64,000 nt of DNA from Microthrixaceae bacterium (GCA_020845705.1 JADLFH010000016.1:1-64000); one strand, 5' to 3'. Counted from the stretch's first letter, positions 1 to 10,230 are shown. The notes: generated by a model from the letters alone, not told the origin. Numbers and translations are program-made.

Positions 1-1
1 C

Positions 2-1342
2 GAGTGGCTGGCGTCCTTCGCGGCGGTGATGTCTCTGGGCGCCGTTCCCATGACCATCCCCGTGACCACCGACGCGGCGACCATGGGCTACCTGTGCGGG
101 CTCACCGACGTGGCGGCGATCGTCACCGTCACCCAGTCGGGCAACACCCTCGTCGCGGAGGCTGCGATGACGGCGGCGACGGCACTGGAGCGTCCGACAG
201 CGGTCCTGGCGGTCGACTCGCTCGACTCGGTGGTCACCCTCGCCCGGGGAGACGGTCAGCGGCGTCGAGTGCCGCTCGGAGACATCGCTCATGTGATGAC
301 CACGTCGAGCACAACAGGCATGCCCAAGGCGGTCACGCATTCCACCAACACCCTCGCGGCCTTGAACACGTGTTTCGCCGAGCGGTTCTCCCTCGGACCG
401 GACACACCGATCCTGATGGTCTCGCCCCTCGGCCACAGCGTCGGGGCCATCCACGGGGCGCGCTTGTCGATGTATCTGGGCGCGCCGCTCGTCCTCCAGG
501 AACAGTGGGACGCGGAACGGGCCATGGCTCTGGCGTCGCAGTACCGATGCGACTTCACGTCGCTCGCCACACCGTTCCTCAAGGACTTCCTCGACGCACC
601 GCGGCCCCGGGACCACGACAAGCTCGATCCGCTCCGGACACTTCTCTGTGGTGGCGCCGCGGTGCCACCGGTGCTCATAGACCAGGCGGAGACCCAGATG
701 CCCGACGTGTTCGTGTCGGTCCTTTGGGGCATGACCGAGGGTGGCGTCACCACCTGCCTACCCACCAGCTCCCGCGACCAGCGCCGTGACACCGCAGGTT
801 GTGGGTTGCCCGGGTTGGAGCTGAGCGTCGTCGACGACTCCCTCGGCCATCTCGAGCGCGGTGAAGCAGGCGAACTCGTCATGCGCGGGCCGGGTGTCTT
901 CACCGGATACCTGGGCCAGGACGATCTGTACCAGGAGCTTCTGACCCCTGACGGCTACTTCCGGACAGGAGATCTCGCCCGCATCGACCCCGACGGCTAT
1001 CTCCACCTCACCGGTCGGCTGAAGGATCTCATCATCCGTGGTGGCGTGAACATCTCGCCGGTCATCATCGAGGACGTGCTTGCCGGGCATCCGGAGGTCC
1101 GCCGTGTCGCTGTCATCGGAGAACCCGACGAGCGCCTCGGCGAGCGGCTCTGCGCAGTCGTCGTTGCCCAGCCCCAAGCCACCCTGTCGCTGGAGGACCT
1201 CGTCGCGTGGGCGTCGGACCGAGGGCTGTCCCGTCGCCAGTTGCCCGAGTCCTTGAGGGTGGTGGAAGACATGCCGGTGACCGCGGCCGGGAAGATCAAG
1301 AAGAACCAGCTTCGTGACCAACTCTTCGGAGGTGCCGTGTGA
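2..1342 (+). CDS. Class I adenylate-forming acyl-CoA ligase (5' partial)
   Basis: Activates a carboxylic acid to its CoA thioester through an acyl-AMP. The frame is open to the left window edge, so the N-terminus is missing and 446 residues are visible. The ATP/Mg P-loop TSSTTGMPK lies near nt 305-330, the A5 motif WGMTEGG near nt 725-745, the TGD motif near nt 970, the hinge motif GRLKDLIIRGG near nt 1015-1047, and the A10 catalytic lysine in AAGKIKKNQL near nt 1285-1310, so both the large and the small C-terminal domain are intact. It overlaps the next gene by 4 bp (GTGA), starting an eight-gene catabolic operon. Substrate cannot be read from the sequence; medium-chain, cyclic or aromatic acids are possible. 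Confidence 0.93.
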   Translation, partial: EWLASFAAVMSLGAVPMTIPVTTDAATMGYLCGLTDVAAIVTVTQSGNTLVAEAAMTAATALERPTAVLAVDSLDSVVTLARGDGQRRRVPLGDIAHVMTTSSTTGMPKAVTHSTNTLAALNTCFAERFSLGPDTPILMVSPLGHSVGAIHGARLSMYLGAPLVLQEQWDAERAMALASQYRCDFTSLATPFLKDFLDAPRPRDHDKLDPLRTLLCGGAAVPPVLIDQAETQMPDVFVSVLWGMTEGGVTTCLPTSSRDQRRDTAGCGLPGLELSVVDDSLGHLERGEAGELVMRGPGVFTGYLGQDDLYQELLTPDGYFRTGDLARIDPDGYLHLTGRLKDLIIRGGVNISPVIIEDVLAGHPEVRRVAVIGEPDERLGERLCAVVVAQPQATLSLEDLVAWASDRGLSRRQLPESLRVVEDMPVTAAGKIKKNQLRDQLFGGAV

Positions 1343-2136
1343 ACCAGTCGCAGCGAGTCGGAGACATCGACGTTGCGTGGACCGAAAGCGGCGAAGGGCC
1401 GGCACTGGTGTTCATCCACGGCCTGGCCGAGAGCCGACACACGTGGTCGGCGCAGCAGGCGGCCCTCGGCAACTTCACCACCTACGCCTACGACCTGAGA
1501 GGGCACGGCGAAACCACGCTCGGCGACGGCGACGGAACCGCCGAGCAGCTCTCCGTGGACCTGGCTCGGTTCCTCGACGAGGTCAGTGGGCCGGCGATCT
1601 GCGTGGGCTTCTCCCTCGGCGGGACCGTCGTGTTGGGTGCCGCGGCGACCCATCCTGCACTCATCACCAGCGCGATCGTCTTGGGTACGTCGTCGGTGGT
1701 TGGCCGAGCTGCAGCGCAGTTCTACGACGGGCGGATCGCGTTGCTCGCCGACGGCATGTCCGATGAGTTCCGATCTGCCCTACGCGACGACACCGCCGCG
1801 GCCCTCACGAACCCGGCGGTCGATGTCGATGAGCTCACCGCGCGTCGTCTCGAGGCCATCGGTGACGGCGCCGGCTACATCAACGCGGCCAAGGCGATGG
1901 CCCGGGTCAACACGGCACCGCTCACCGACCTTCTTCCCGCCATTCCCATCCACGTGGATGTCGTGGGCGGCAGCCAAGACGCCTTCTGCCCACGCAAGGC
2001 GGCCGATCTCCTGATGGCGGGTCTCGTCGACGCCACCTACTGGGAGCTCGAAGGTCTGGGTCACCTGATGAACGTCGACGACCCGGCAGCCGTAACCGAA
2101 GTCATCGAGGCAATCCTGAAGGAGCAGCAACCATGA
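1339..2136 (+). CDS. Alpha/beta hydrolase
   Basis: A 265-residue single-domain alpha/beta hydrolase with no signal peptide, so cytoplasmic. The oxyanion region is HGLAESRHTW (about residues 27-36), the nucleophile elbow is GFSLGG with Ser92, a likely acid Asp lies in GGSQDAF and the catalytic His in EGLGHLMN near the C-terminus. It starts with GTG inside the stop of the CoA ligase and ends inside the ATG of the next gene, showing translational coupling on both sides. In this setting it may hydrolyse an ester, a lactone or a ring-cleavage C-C bond; the sequence does not decide between these. Confidence 0.9.
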   Translation: MNQSQRVGDIDVAWTESGEGPALVFIHGLAESRHTWSAQQAALGNFTTYAYDLRGHGETTLGDGDGTAEQLSVDLARFLDEVSGPAICVGFSLGGTVVLGAAATHPALITSAIVLGTSSVVGRAAAQFYDGRIALLADGMSDEFRSALRDDTAAALTNPAVDVDELTARRLEAIGDGAGYINAAKAMARVNTAPLTDLLPAIPIHVDVVGGSQDAFCPRKAADLLMAGLVDATYWELEGLGHLMNVDDPAAVTEVIEAILKEQQP

Positions 2137-3134
2137 ACCGTTGGGCACTCTCGATGGGCGTCAGCCCGCGAGAACCACTCGCGAACGTGTCAAAGCTGGC
2201 CGCAGCAGCCGAGTCCCACGGATTCGAGGCGCTGTGGTACATCGACTTCCAGCTCGGTATGAAGGACGTGTACTCGGCGATGAACCTTGCCGCCACGGCT
2301 ACGTCCGCGATGCACATCGGGCCGTCGGTGACCAACCTCGTGACCCGGCATCCAACCGTTACCGCCAACGCGATGACCGCGCTCGACGAGCTCACCGACG
2401 GCCGCGCGATGCTCGGCCTGGGCGCCGGGTGGTCGGCGGTCTACGGCGCGGGCGGCCAACCGTCGAAGGTCGGCGACATCTCCGAGGGCATCGACGAGCT
2501 GCGCCTGCTCTTCACGGGTGACGAGCAGGACCTCTACGGGAACCGCACCCAGCTCAAGACCGCCCGGCGGCAGATCCCCATCTACTTGGCCGTCTCCCAG
2601 CCCGGGATGCTGCGGCTCTGTGGCCAGAAGGCCGACGGGGCCATCCTCATGGGCGCCGCCGACCCGGAGTTCTGCCGTTGGCAGCTCGACTACATCTACG
2701 AGGGGTTGGACAAGGCGGGTCGTGACCGCTCCGAGGTGCTCGTGGACCTGGTCGTAACGATGAGCTGCCGCGAAGACGAGGAGGAGGCCCTCAACGACGT
2801 GAGGGCTTGGGCCACGAGCCAGGCGGCGACCTTCGCCGTGTGGAAGTCGATGCCCGCCGCGTGGGAGAAGTACCGACCGGAGTTCGCTCGGGCGGAGAGC
2901 GAGTACCACCTCGTGGATCACCTGTCGCTGCATGCCGAGCACAAGCAGATCGTGAGCGACGAGTTCGTCCGCAGCGTCGCGATCGCCGGGAACGAGGAGA
3001 CCTGCATCGCTCGGCTCCGGGAGCTGGTCGCGCTCGATATCGACCGGGTGACCTTCGCCTTGCTCTCCGGTGGCCGCATGGACCGCATGGAACAGATCGC
3101 CACGCGGATCATCCCGGCCGTATCGGCCGCCTGA
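2133..3134 (+). CDS. Luciferase-like (LLM class) flavin-dependent oxidoreductase
   Basis: A 333-residue TIM-barrel oxidoreductase of the bacterial luciferase-like family. Family signs are the LWYIDFQLGMKD segment after the first strand, the block IGPSVTNLVTRHP (about residues 66-78), and GRAMLGLGAGWS (about 90-101), which contacts the flavin phosphate. In actinobacteria such enzymes use F420 or FMN; I cannot tell which here. It lies within the CoA-ligase operon (ATGA overlap upstream, 45 bp to the SDR gene), so it probably oxidises or reduces an intermediate of the same pathway. Confidence 0.87.
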   Translation: MNRWALSMGVSPREPLANVSKLAAAAESHGFEALWYIDFQLGMKDVYSAMNLAATATSAMHIGPSVTNLVTRHPTVTANAMTALDELTDGRAMLGLGAGWSAVYGAGGQPSKVGDISEGIDELRLLFTGDEQDLYGNRTQLKTARRQIPIYLAVSQPGMLRLCGQKADGAILMGAADPEFCRWQLDYIYEGLDKAGRDRSEVLVDLVVTMSCREDEEEALNDVRAWATSQAATFAVWKSMPAAWEKYRPEFARAESEYHLVDHLSLHAEHKQIVSDEFVRSVAIAGNEETCIARLRELVALDIDRVTFALLSGGRMDRMEQIATRIIPAVSAA

Positions 3135-3179
3135 GCGGACGGTCCCGGGAAACAGAGAATCGAAACCGAAGGGGAGCCA

Positions 3180-3935
3180 ATGAACGCACGAGTCGCAGTA
3201 GTCACCGCCGCAGCAGGCGCCGGGATCGGGTCGGCGATAGCCAAACGCCTCGCGGCCGATGGCTTCGACGTGGTCGTCACAGACGCCCACGAGCGCCGTG
3301 CCGGGGAGCTGGCGGCGCAACTGTCGGACCAGCACGGTCGTGACTTCATGTCAGCGGTGCTGGATGTGACCGATCCCGCCGCTGTCGCAGCGGTGTGTGA
3401 CAGCGTTGTCGCCCAACGAGGGGGGCTCCACGTACTCGTCAACAACGCCGGGTGGAGCAAGATCGAGCCCGTCGCGGAGATGGATCTGGAGACTTGGCGT
3501 CGGTGTCTCGATGTCGACCTGAACGGCACCTTCTACTGCATGCGTTACGCCCTCCCGCACATGATCGCGGGAGGCGGTGGTGCGGTGGTGAACATCTCCT
3601 CGATCGCCGGGTGGGAGATGACCACCGAGCACGGTGCCGCGTACTCGGCTGCCAAGGCAGGCGTGATGGCGTTGACCCGCGTGGCCGCCGCGGAGAACGG
3701 CCGCCACGGCATCCGGGTGAACGCGGTGGCCCCGGGGCTCATCTACAACGAGTTCCTCACCAAGATCTACCCACCGGAGTTCTTCTCCGGCTACGCCGAG
3801 GGTCGCTCCTATGTGGGGCGTGTCGGCCAACCGGAGGACGTGGCGTCGCTCGTGGCGTTCCTCGCGGGCGACGAGTCGGGCTACATCACGGGAGAGGTCT
3901 ACGGGATCAGCGGAGGGGTGCATCCCCATGCCTGA
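3180..3935 (+). CDS. Short-chain dehydrogenase/reductase (SDR)
   Basis: A 251-residue classical SDR. The nucleotide-binding motif is TAAAGAGIG near residues 9-17, the NNAG motif follows around residue 90, and the catalytic residues are Ser141, Tyr155 and Lys159 (Tyr-x3-Lys in YSAAK). Asp35 after the second strand hints at an NAD(H) preference. The ATG has a purine-rich RBS (AAGGGGAGC) at good spacing. Its 3' end overlaps the amidase start by 8 bp. It probably oxidises a 3-hydroxyacyl-CoA or cyclic alcohol made by the hydratases of this operon; that role is inferred from context. Confidence 0.92.
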   Translation: MNARVAVVTAAAGAGIGSAIAKRLAADGFDVVVTDAHERRAGELAAQLSDQHGRDFMSAVLDVTDPAAVAAVCDSVVAQRGGLHVLVNNAGWSKIEPVAEMDLETWRRCLDVDLNGTFYCMRYALPHMIAGGGGAVVNISSIAGWEMTTEHGAAYSAAKAGVMALTRVAAAENGRHGIRVNAVAPGLIYNEFLTKIYPPEFFSGYAEGRSYVGRVGQPEDVASLVAFLAGDESGYITGEVYGISGGVHPHA

Positions 3936-5319
3936 AGGCTCCCCACTGCTGTGGTCGGTGGCCGACCTGGTCGACGGCTTCGCCGGCGGTGGGCTTTCCC
4001 CCGTCGAGGTTGCGCAGCTGGCGCTCGACAAGATCGCGGCGATCGACGGGGAGATCCACGCGTTCGTGACGGTTGACGCCGAAGCCACCCTCGCCCAGGC
4101 GCAGGAGTCCGAGCAGCGCTACCGAGACGGCGACCCGAGGCCGCTCGAGGGTGTCCCGATCTCGGTGAAGGACGCGTTCCACCAGCGTGGCCTGCCAACC
4201 ACGTTGGGCTCTCTTCATCACCGCAACGACATCAGCGAACACGACTCGGGTGTAGTTGCGCGGTTGCGCGCGGCCGGTGCCGTCTTCACCGGAAAGACGA
4301 ACACGGCGGAGTTCGGTCAGTCGGCTACAACCGACAACCTCCTGGGGCCCGACACCGGGAACCCGTGGGACCCCACCCGCACCTCGGGTGGATCAAGCGG
4401 TGGCGCGGCTGCATCGGTTGCCGCGGGCATGTCGAACCTGGCTGTGGGCTCCGACGGAGGTGGCTCCATCAGGATCCCCGCCGCGTTCTGTGGCCTGTTC
4501 GGGATGAAGCCCACCAGGGGTCGTTGTCCCGACGAGGGTGGATTTCGGGCGATGACCGACTTCGTGAGCCCCGGTCCACTTGCCTGGCGAGCAGCCGATG
4601 CGCGGCCGATGCTCGAAGTCCTCGCCGGTCGCCACTATCCGCGCCGCCCATTCCGTTCGCTCGTCGTGGGGTACTGCCCCCGACCCGAGGGGCGCCCTGT
4701 TCATCCGGGGATCGTCGCCGCTACCGACAGTGCCGCAGAGGCGCTGGGGCGTTGCGGTCACAGAGTGGAGCCCGTCGACCTTCCCATCAGCGGATGGAAC
4801 GACGTGTTCGGGCCCCTCGTCCTCGAAGACGAAGCCCGAGAACGAGGGCATCTGCTGGCCCAGCCGGAGATGTTGACCGGCTACGAACGCCGAACGCTCG
4901 AGGCGGCCCAGCGACTCGACCCGACCGACATCGAGCAGGCCCGCCGCAACCTGCCCGTCTACCGGCAGCGGATCTCGGATCTCTTCTTGAGCTATGACCT
5001 GCTCCTCACCCCGACGACTGCGGTGCCCGCCTTCCCCCTGAATGAGCGACCCAAGACCGTCGATGGGCAGCCGGTGGACGCGCTGTGGGGAGCGTTTCCC
5101 TTCGCAGTTCCCTTCAACGTTGCCGGCACACCGGCCGCAACCGTTGCAGCAGGGATGGTCGATGGGCTTCCGGTCGGGGTGCAGCTCGTAACCCCTGCCC
5201 ACACCGAATCACTGTTGCTCGATGTCTCCCAGTCCCTCGAAGAGGAGCTGGCCTTCTCCAAGGTTCGGGTGATCGCCCGCTGGAACCGCGAGCCCAACTC
5301 TGATGTGGCAGTGAAGTGA
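3928..5319 (+). CDS. Amidase signature family hydrolase
   Basis: A 463-residue amidase-signature enzyme. The Ser-cisSer-Lys triad is Lys81 (SVKDAF), Ser156 (GGSSGG) and Ser180 (GSDGGGSIR); the spacings of 75 and 24 residues match those of well-studied family members such as FAAH. I chose the ATG at 3928 because the protein then begins like other amidases (PLLWSVADLVDGFAGG); an upstream in-frame ATG would run far into the SDR gene. It ends in a GTGA overlap with the crotonase gene. Substrate could be an amide of the acid that the ligase activates, or a cyclic imide or lactam product. Confidence 0.93.
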   Translation: MPEGSPLLWSVADLVDGFAGGGLSPVEVAQLALDKIAAIDGEIHAFVTVDAEATLAQAQESEQRYRDGDPRPLEGVPISVKDAFHQRGLPTTLGSLHHRNDISEHDSGVVARLRAAGAVFTGKTNTAEFGQSATTDNLLGPDTGNPWDPTRTSGGSSGGAAASVAAGMSNLAVGSDGGGSIRIPAAFCGLFGMKPTRGRCPDEGGFRAMTDFVSPGPLAWRAADARPMLEVLAGRHYPRRPFRSLVVGYCPRPEGRPVHPGIVAATDSAAEALGRCGHRVEPVDLPISGWNDVFGPLVLEDEARERGHLLAQPEMLTGYERRTLEAAQRLDPTDIEQARRNLPVYRQRISDLFLSYDLLLTPTTAVPAFPLNERPKTVDGQPVDALWGAFPFAVPFNVAGTPAATVAAGMVDGLPVGVQLVTPAHTESLLLDVSQSLEEELAFSKVRVIARWNREPNSDVAVK

Positions 5320-6053
5320 CCGTCCGGTTCACAAAGGAAGGCGACATCGTCGAGGTCGTGTTGTGCAACGAGTCACGGCGCAATGCGTTGAGCTACGAGA
5401 CCCTCGATGCGCTCCACGATTCGGTCCGCGCCGCGGCGCTCGAAGGGGCTCGCTGCATTGTGGTCTCGGCCGAGGGTCCCGTGTTCTCAGCAGGCGCCGA
5501 TTTCGCTGATCTGAGCGGCACGGCCGCAGACATGGCGTTTGACGCAGCGGTGAGTCGTGTGACCGTGGCGCTGCGTCGCAGTCCTGTTCCGGTTGTGTCC
5601 GTCGTCGCCGGACCATGCCTCGGAGCAGCGGTCGACCTGGTGGCATCGACCGACCTCGTCGTTGCGGCGTCCGACGCGCGCTTCGAGGTTCCGGCAGTTC
5701 GTCTCGGGATCCTCTACAACCCGGATGCGCTGGCAGTTCTTCGATCACGTGTGAGCGGCGGACTGATGCGTGCGTTGATGTTCGGCATGAGCGTGTCGGC
5801 CAGCGACGCGGCGGCCGGAGGCCTGGTTGCCCGCGTCGCCGACTCAGCCGACCTGCCCACGGTGGTCGCAGAGATCACAGACAGGCTGGTGGCGGCTCAG
5901 CCCGCTGCGCTCGGCGCCACCAAGGAGCTCCTGGCAGCCCTCGACGCAGGTCGGTTCGACCGCGAGGTGTTCCAGGCGCGCCGCGAACAGCTCCTCGGTT
6001 CGCCGGAGCGGTTCGAGGCCATCGCAGGCCGCAAGCAACCCCGTCCCCTCTGA
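5316..6053 (+). CDS. Enoyl-CoA hydratase/isomerase (crotonase) family protein
   Basis: A 245-residue crotonase-fold protein with both oxyanion-hole segments, FSAGADFADL and AGPCLGAAVDL. By eye alignment to classical enoyl-CoA hydratase, the two catalytic acids are not kept: the first Glu position (GGGCEL in the hydratase) is Asp (GAAVDL), and the second (QPEILLG) is Ala (VPAVRLG). It may therefore catalyse isomerisation, C-C cleavage or hydrolysis of a CoA ester rather than simple hydration. The GTG start overlaps the amidase stop. The downstream dehydrogenase follows after 26 bp. Confidence 0.86.
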   Translation: MTVRFTKEGDIVEVVLCNESRRNALSYETLDALHDSVRAAALEGARCIVVSAEGPVFSAGADFADLSGTAADMAFDAAVSRVTVALRRSPVPVVSVVAGPCLGAAVDLVASTDLVVAASDARFEVPAVRLGILYNPDALAVLRSRVSGGLMRALMFGMSVSASDAAAGGLVARVADSADLPTVVAEITDRLVAAQPAALGATKELLAALDAGRFDREVFQARREQLLGSPERFEAIAGRKQPRPL

Positions 6054-6079
6054 CCACCTGTCCCCTGGAGGTGCAAACC

Positions 6080-7282
<1,203 letters not shown>

Positions 7283-8083
7283 GTGATCGTGGAACTGTCC
7301 GACATCGCCGGTCATGACCTCGGCACGCGCAAGGTCGTCTTCGACGACCGCACCACCATCCTGTACGCGCTCTGCGCCGGAGCAGGCGGCGACGAGCTCG
7401 ATCTCATCTGGGAGCCACAGCTTCGCCCGCTCCCGTCACTCGCGACCGCGCTCGGTCTGTGGGCGGTTGAAGCGGCCGGCGAGCTCGGCGCGTACGACCG
7501 CCGCAACTCCCTCCATGTCGGCCAACGACTCCGGGTTCTCGAGCCGATGCCCGCCGCGGGCGAGATCGAGATGGGTGCGCGCGTCGATGCGGTCTGGGAC
7601 AAGGGTCGAGCCGCAATCGTCGAGATCGGTGTCTCCTCCCGGTACTTCGAGCTCGGGTACACGATCTTCCTGCCGGGCCTCGGCGGGTTCGGTGGCGACA
7701 GCGGCCCGGCGTCTCCGCCCGGGGGCGAGTTCGAGCCCGCTGCTTCGATGTCGATCCGAACCGACGAGCGCCTGGCGCTCTTCTATCGGCTCACCGGTGA
7801 CCGCCATCCCGTGCATGTCGATCCCACCGTGGCGGCGGACAACGGATTCGAACGGCCGATCCTCCACGGACTCTGCACGCTGGCGATCGCCGCCCACTCG
7901 GTAGCCGGCCTGCTGGGCGCCCACCCGGCCGACCTCTCGAGCCTCGAAGCCAGGATGGCTTCGCCCGTGCTGCCGGGCGACGAGCTGCTGGTGCGGGCTT
8001 CGACAGGTGGCGACGGCTCGGCGCGATTCGATGTCTGGGTGGGCGAGCGCGTCGTGTTGAAGGACGGCACGGCGGCCTTCTGA
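7283..8083 (+). CDS. MaoC-like (R)-enoyl-CoA hydratase
   Basis: A 266-residue double hot-dog protein resembling hydratase 2 of peroxisomal multifunctional enzyme 2. The N-terminal half has the YALCAGAGGDELDLIWE segment and LPSLATALG; the C-terminal half holds the hydratase motif YRLTGDRHPVHVDP (Asp and His of the catalytic dyad) followed by GFERPILHGLCT. It hydrates trans-2-enoyl-CoA to the (R)-3-hydroxyacyl-CoA. The start is GTG at 7283, directly after the preceding stop; GTG at 7289 is an alternative with AGGTAGG closer to proper spacing. It is the last gene of the operon, 17 bp from a convergent gene. Confidence 0.88.
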   Translation: MIVELSDIAGHDLGTRKVVFDDRTTILYALCAGAGGDELDLIWEPQLRPLPSLATALGLWAVEAAGELGAYDRRNSLHVGQRLRVLEPMPAAGEIEMGARVDAVWDKGRAAIVEIGVSSRYFELGYTIFLPGLGGFGGDSGPASPPGGEFEPAASMSIRTDERLALFYRLTGDRHPVHVDPTVAADNGFERPILHGLCTLAIAAHSVAGLLGAHPADLSSLEARMASPVLPGDELLVRASTGGDGSARFDVWVGERVVLKDGTAAF

Positions 8084-8100
8084 CTGGAGCCCCACACCGC

Positions 8101-9015
8101 CTACAGGAGTGTCCGCAGCAGGTCGCGGGTGCGTGCCTTCCGTTCGGGATCCACCGAGTAGTCCACGGCGACGAACTCGCTGACCCCGATCGCCCTGAGC
8201 GCCTCGATCTGGGCGCGCACGGAATCCTCGTCGCCCACGATCGCCACATCCGCGGGTCCCGCCGCGCCCTCTCGGTCGAGCATGGCGCGATAGGACGGCA
8301 GGAACCCGTAGATCTCGAACACCTTGGCAACCCGGGACCGTTCGCCGTCAGGGTCGTCGGTGACGCAGGTGGGGAGGCACGCGACCACCCGTGGCACCGG
8401 TCGGTTGGCGTCGGCTGCAGCGGCCCGGATCGAGGGGACGATGTGGGATTCGAGGGTCTTGGGCCCTGTCATCCAGGTGACCGTGCCGTCGGTGAGCCGT
8501 CCCGCAAGATCGAGCATCTTGGGTCCGAGGGCGGCAACGAGCACCGAAGGGGCGGCTACGTCATCGGGGAACTGAAGCCCGGCCGAAACCGACACGGCAT
8601 CCCCGCTCACCGACACGGACCGTTCGCTCAACAGCGGCATCAGCGCGGCGAGGTATTCGCCCATGTAGTGAGCCGGCCTCGCGTAGCTCATCCCGAACAT
8701 CGACTCGATCACCATCTGGTGGCTGAGGCCGATGCCGAGGGTGAGGCGGTTGCCTCGCGCCGCGGCCTGGGCGGTGAGCGCCTCGGCCGCCATGGTCACG
8801 GGGTGGCGTGGGTAGATGGGCACCACCGCGGTGCCCAGAGCGATGTCTTGGACCTCCCGCCCGACGATGGCAAGGAGCGTGAGCGTCTCGAATCCGAAGA
8901 TCTGCGGCTGCCACCACGACGCGAATCCGTCCTGATGGGCCGATGCCGCCGAGGCGACGATCTCGTCGATGGTTCCGCCCGAGCCGACCGTGGCGTCGAA
9001 GATGCCGAGGTTCAT
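8101..9015 (-). CDS. LLM class oxidoreductase, probably F420-dependent
   Basis: A 304-residue luciferase-like TIM-barrel protein starting MNLGIFDATVGSGGTIDEIV. The stretch DIALGTAVVPIYPRHP and the segment NRLTLGIGLSHQ fit the actinobacterial F420-dependent subfamily; F420 use is inferred from that similarity. No signal peptide. It is the only gene of its transcription unit: a palindromic repeat lies directly upstream, between it and the end of the AhpD-like gene. Convergent with the MaoC gene. Confidence 0.87.
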   Translation of the reverse strand: MNLGIFDATVGSGGTIDEIVASAASAHQDGFASWWQPQIFGFETLTLLAIVGREVQDIALGTAVVPIYPRHPVTMAAEALTAQAAARGNRLTLGIGLSHQMVIESMFGMSYARPAHYMGEYLAALMPLLSERSVSVSGDAVSVSAGLQFPDDVAAPSVLVAALGPKMLDLAGRLTDGTVTWMTGPKTLESHIVPSIRAAAADANRPVPRVVACLPTCVTDDPDGERSRVAKVFEIYGFLPSYRAMLDREGAAGPADVAIVGDEDSVRAQIEALRAIGVSEFVAVDYSVDPERKARTRDLLRTLL

Positions 9016-9049
9016 GGGGGCAGGCTATGTGCCTTCCCCGGTCGATTCT

Positions 9050-9115
9050 CAAGGACATGACGACCACCGGCGGTCGGATTGTCCTCGGAAATCCGATTGA
9101 GGCAGGAAGGTCCGG
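9050..9115. repeat. Dispersed palindromic repeat, family A copy 1
   Basis: A hairpin with AGGACA (9052-9057) pairing TGTCCT (9080-9085) and inner arms CGACC/GGTCG, followed by a tail ending ATTGAGGCAGG and CCGG. From 9061 to 9114 it aligns without gaps to 10294-10347 at about 48 of 54 positions. The tail core CGATTGAGGCAGG also appears in the clusters near 35.0 and 45.4 kb. It lies between two minus-strand genes and has no open frame with coding character. Confidence 0.8.
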
Positions 9116-9124
9116 CCTGCCGCC

Positions 9125-9475
9125 CTACCCGTCGGCCGGTTCGGCGAACTCCTGGAAGGCGGCGAAGGCGCGGGGACCCCACACACTCGCGGGCCCGCCG
9201 TTCATGAGGAGGGCCACGCCGAGCGCCTCGGCTACCTCGGCCTCGGTTGCGCCCGCAGCTGCCGCGGCGCGGGCGTGGTACGCGACGCAGCCGTCACAGT
9301 GTTCGACCACAGCCACCACGAGCGCGATCAGCTCCTTGATACGAGCGGGCAGCGCGCCGTCGGCCATGGCCGAGTGGTGCAGGGCGGCGAAACCGCCCCA
9401 CGTCTCGGGGATGGCCTTGCGCAGGTCGCGGGTGGGCTGACGCAGGTCGTTGGCGAGGTCGTGGAAATGACCCAT
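9125..9475 (-). CDS. AhpD-like carboxymuconolactone decarboxylase family protein
   Basis: A 116-residue helical protein with the AhpD-type motif EHCDGCVAYH: Cys60, Cys63 and His67. Proteins with CxxC plus the downstream His act as thiol peroxidase or disulfide reductase partners. The start MGHFHDLAND at 9475 has AAGGAG about 9 nt upstream; the longer in-frame extension overlaps thioredoxin and looks non-coding. It follows the rhodanese and thioredoxin genes on the same strand, which suggests a role in handling reactive sulfur or oxidant stress with them. Confidence 0.88.
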   Translation of the reverse strand: MGHFHDLANDLRQPTRDLRKAIPETWGGFAALHHSAMADGALPARIKELIALVVAVVEHCDGCVAYHARAAAAAGATEAEVAEALGVALLMNGGPASVWGPRAFAAFQEFAEPADG

Positions 9476-9512
9476 GTGATCCTTCTCCTTCGCTTGGGGG
9501 AATGCAGGCAGC

Positions 9513-9842
9513 TCAGACGGTCGTGAGGCCGAGGTCCGCTTCGATCGCGGCGCGGGGCTTGGCGCCGATGCTGGCGGCGACGGGTCGGCCGTCGCGGAAC
9601 AGGGCGATGGTCGGCACGCTCTGGATGCCGTAACGGGCGGCGATCGCGCCGTTGGCGTCAATGTCCACCTTCACCACCTTGAGGGCGTCGCCGTGCGCGG
9701 TTGCCAGCTTCTCCAACTCCGGGGTGACCATGCGGCACGGCCCGCACCAGGTTGCCCAGAAGTCCACCACCACGGGAACGGTGGATTGGAGAACCTCCTT
9801 GTCGAAGTCGGTGGGGGTGTCAGCGTGGGTGATGGTGGTCAT
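9513..9842 (-). CDS. Thioredoxin
   Basis: A 109-residue thioredoxin with the WCGPC active site (Cys33, Cys36), the buried Asp in VVVDFWA and the cis-proline loop SVPTIALF. Cytoplasmic disulfide reductase. ATG overlaps the rhodanese stop by 4 bp, so the two are translationally coupled; the AhpD-like gene follows after 37 bp. In this operon its likely role is to remove persulfide from the rhodanese or to recycle the AhpD-like CxxC protein. Confidence 0.96.
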   Translation of the reverse strand: MTTITHADTPTDFDKEVLQSTVPVVVDFWATWCGPCRMVTPELEKLATAHGDALKVVKVDIDANGAIAARYGIQSVPTIALFRDGRPVAASIGAKPRAAIEADLGLTTV

Positions 9843-10171
9843 TTGTCGATGTCCTTTGGGTTGGGAGGGGTTGGGTTGGTTGAGATCGTCTGCCAGTTGG
9901 CCGTGCCGCCGGTGAGGTTCGTGGCGTTGTGGCCGGCCCTCGTCAGCACGTCGGTTGCGTACGCGGAGCGACCTCCCGACGTGCACACGACCACGATCTC
10001 CTCGTCGCGTGGGATCTCCGCGGCGCGCCTCGACAGCTCCCGGAGGGGGATGTTCAACGAGTCGGGAATGGGACATTCGGCTGACTCGTTCGGTTCACGC
10101 ACGTCGAGGATGAACGGCACGCGACCAGCGCCGATGCGGTCGTTCAGCTCCTGGGCGGTGATCTGGTTCAC
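9839..10171 (-). CDS. Single-domain rhodanese
   Basis: A 110-residue rhodanese domain. The active-site loop is CTSGGRSA with Cys63 carrying the persulfide, preceded by ILDVREPNE and the IPLREL segment typical of the fold. It transfers sulfane sulfur to thiols. The GTG start at 10171 is preferred because AGGAAGGAG lies upstream at normal distance; a longer in-frame start would cross the operator. First gene of a three-gene sulfur/redox operon; a perfect CsoR/CstR-type palindrome sits 60 bp upstream. Confidence 0.93.
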   Translation of the reverse strand: MNQITAQELNDRIGAGRVPFILDVREPNESAECPIPDSLNIPLRELSRRAAEIPRDEEIVVVCTSGGRSAYATDVLTRAGHNATNLTGGTANWQTISTNPTPPNPKDIDK

Positions 10172-10230
10172 CGAATGACTCCTTCCTGGGGACGGTGCAG
10201 CCGACCTGACGGGCTCAGCGCTCCTCAACC

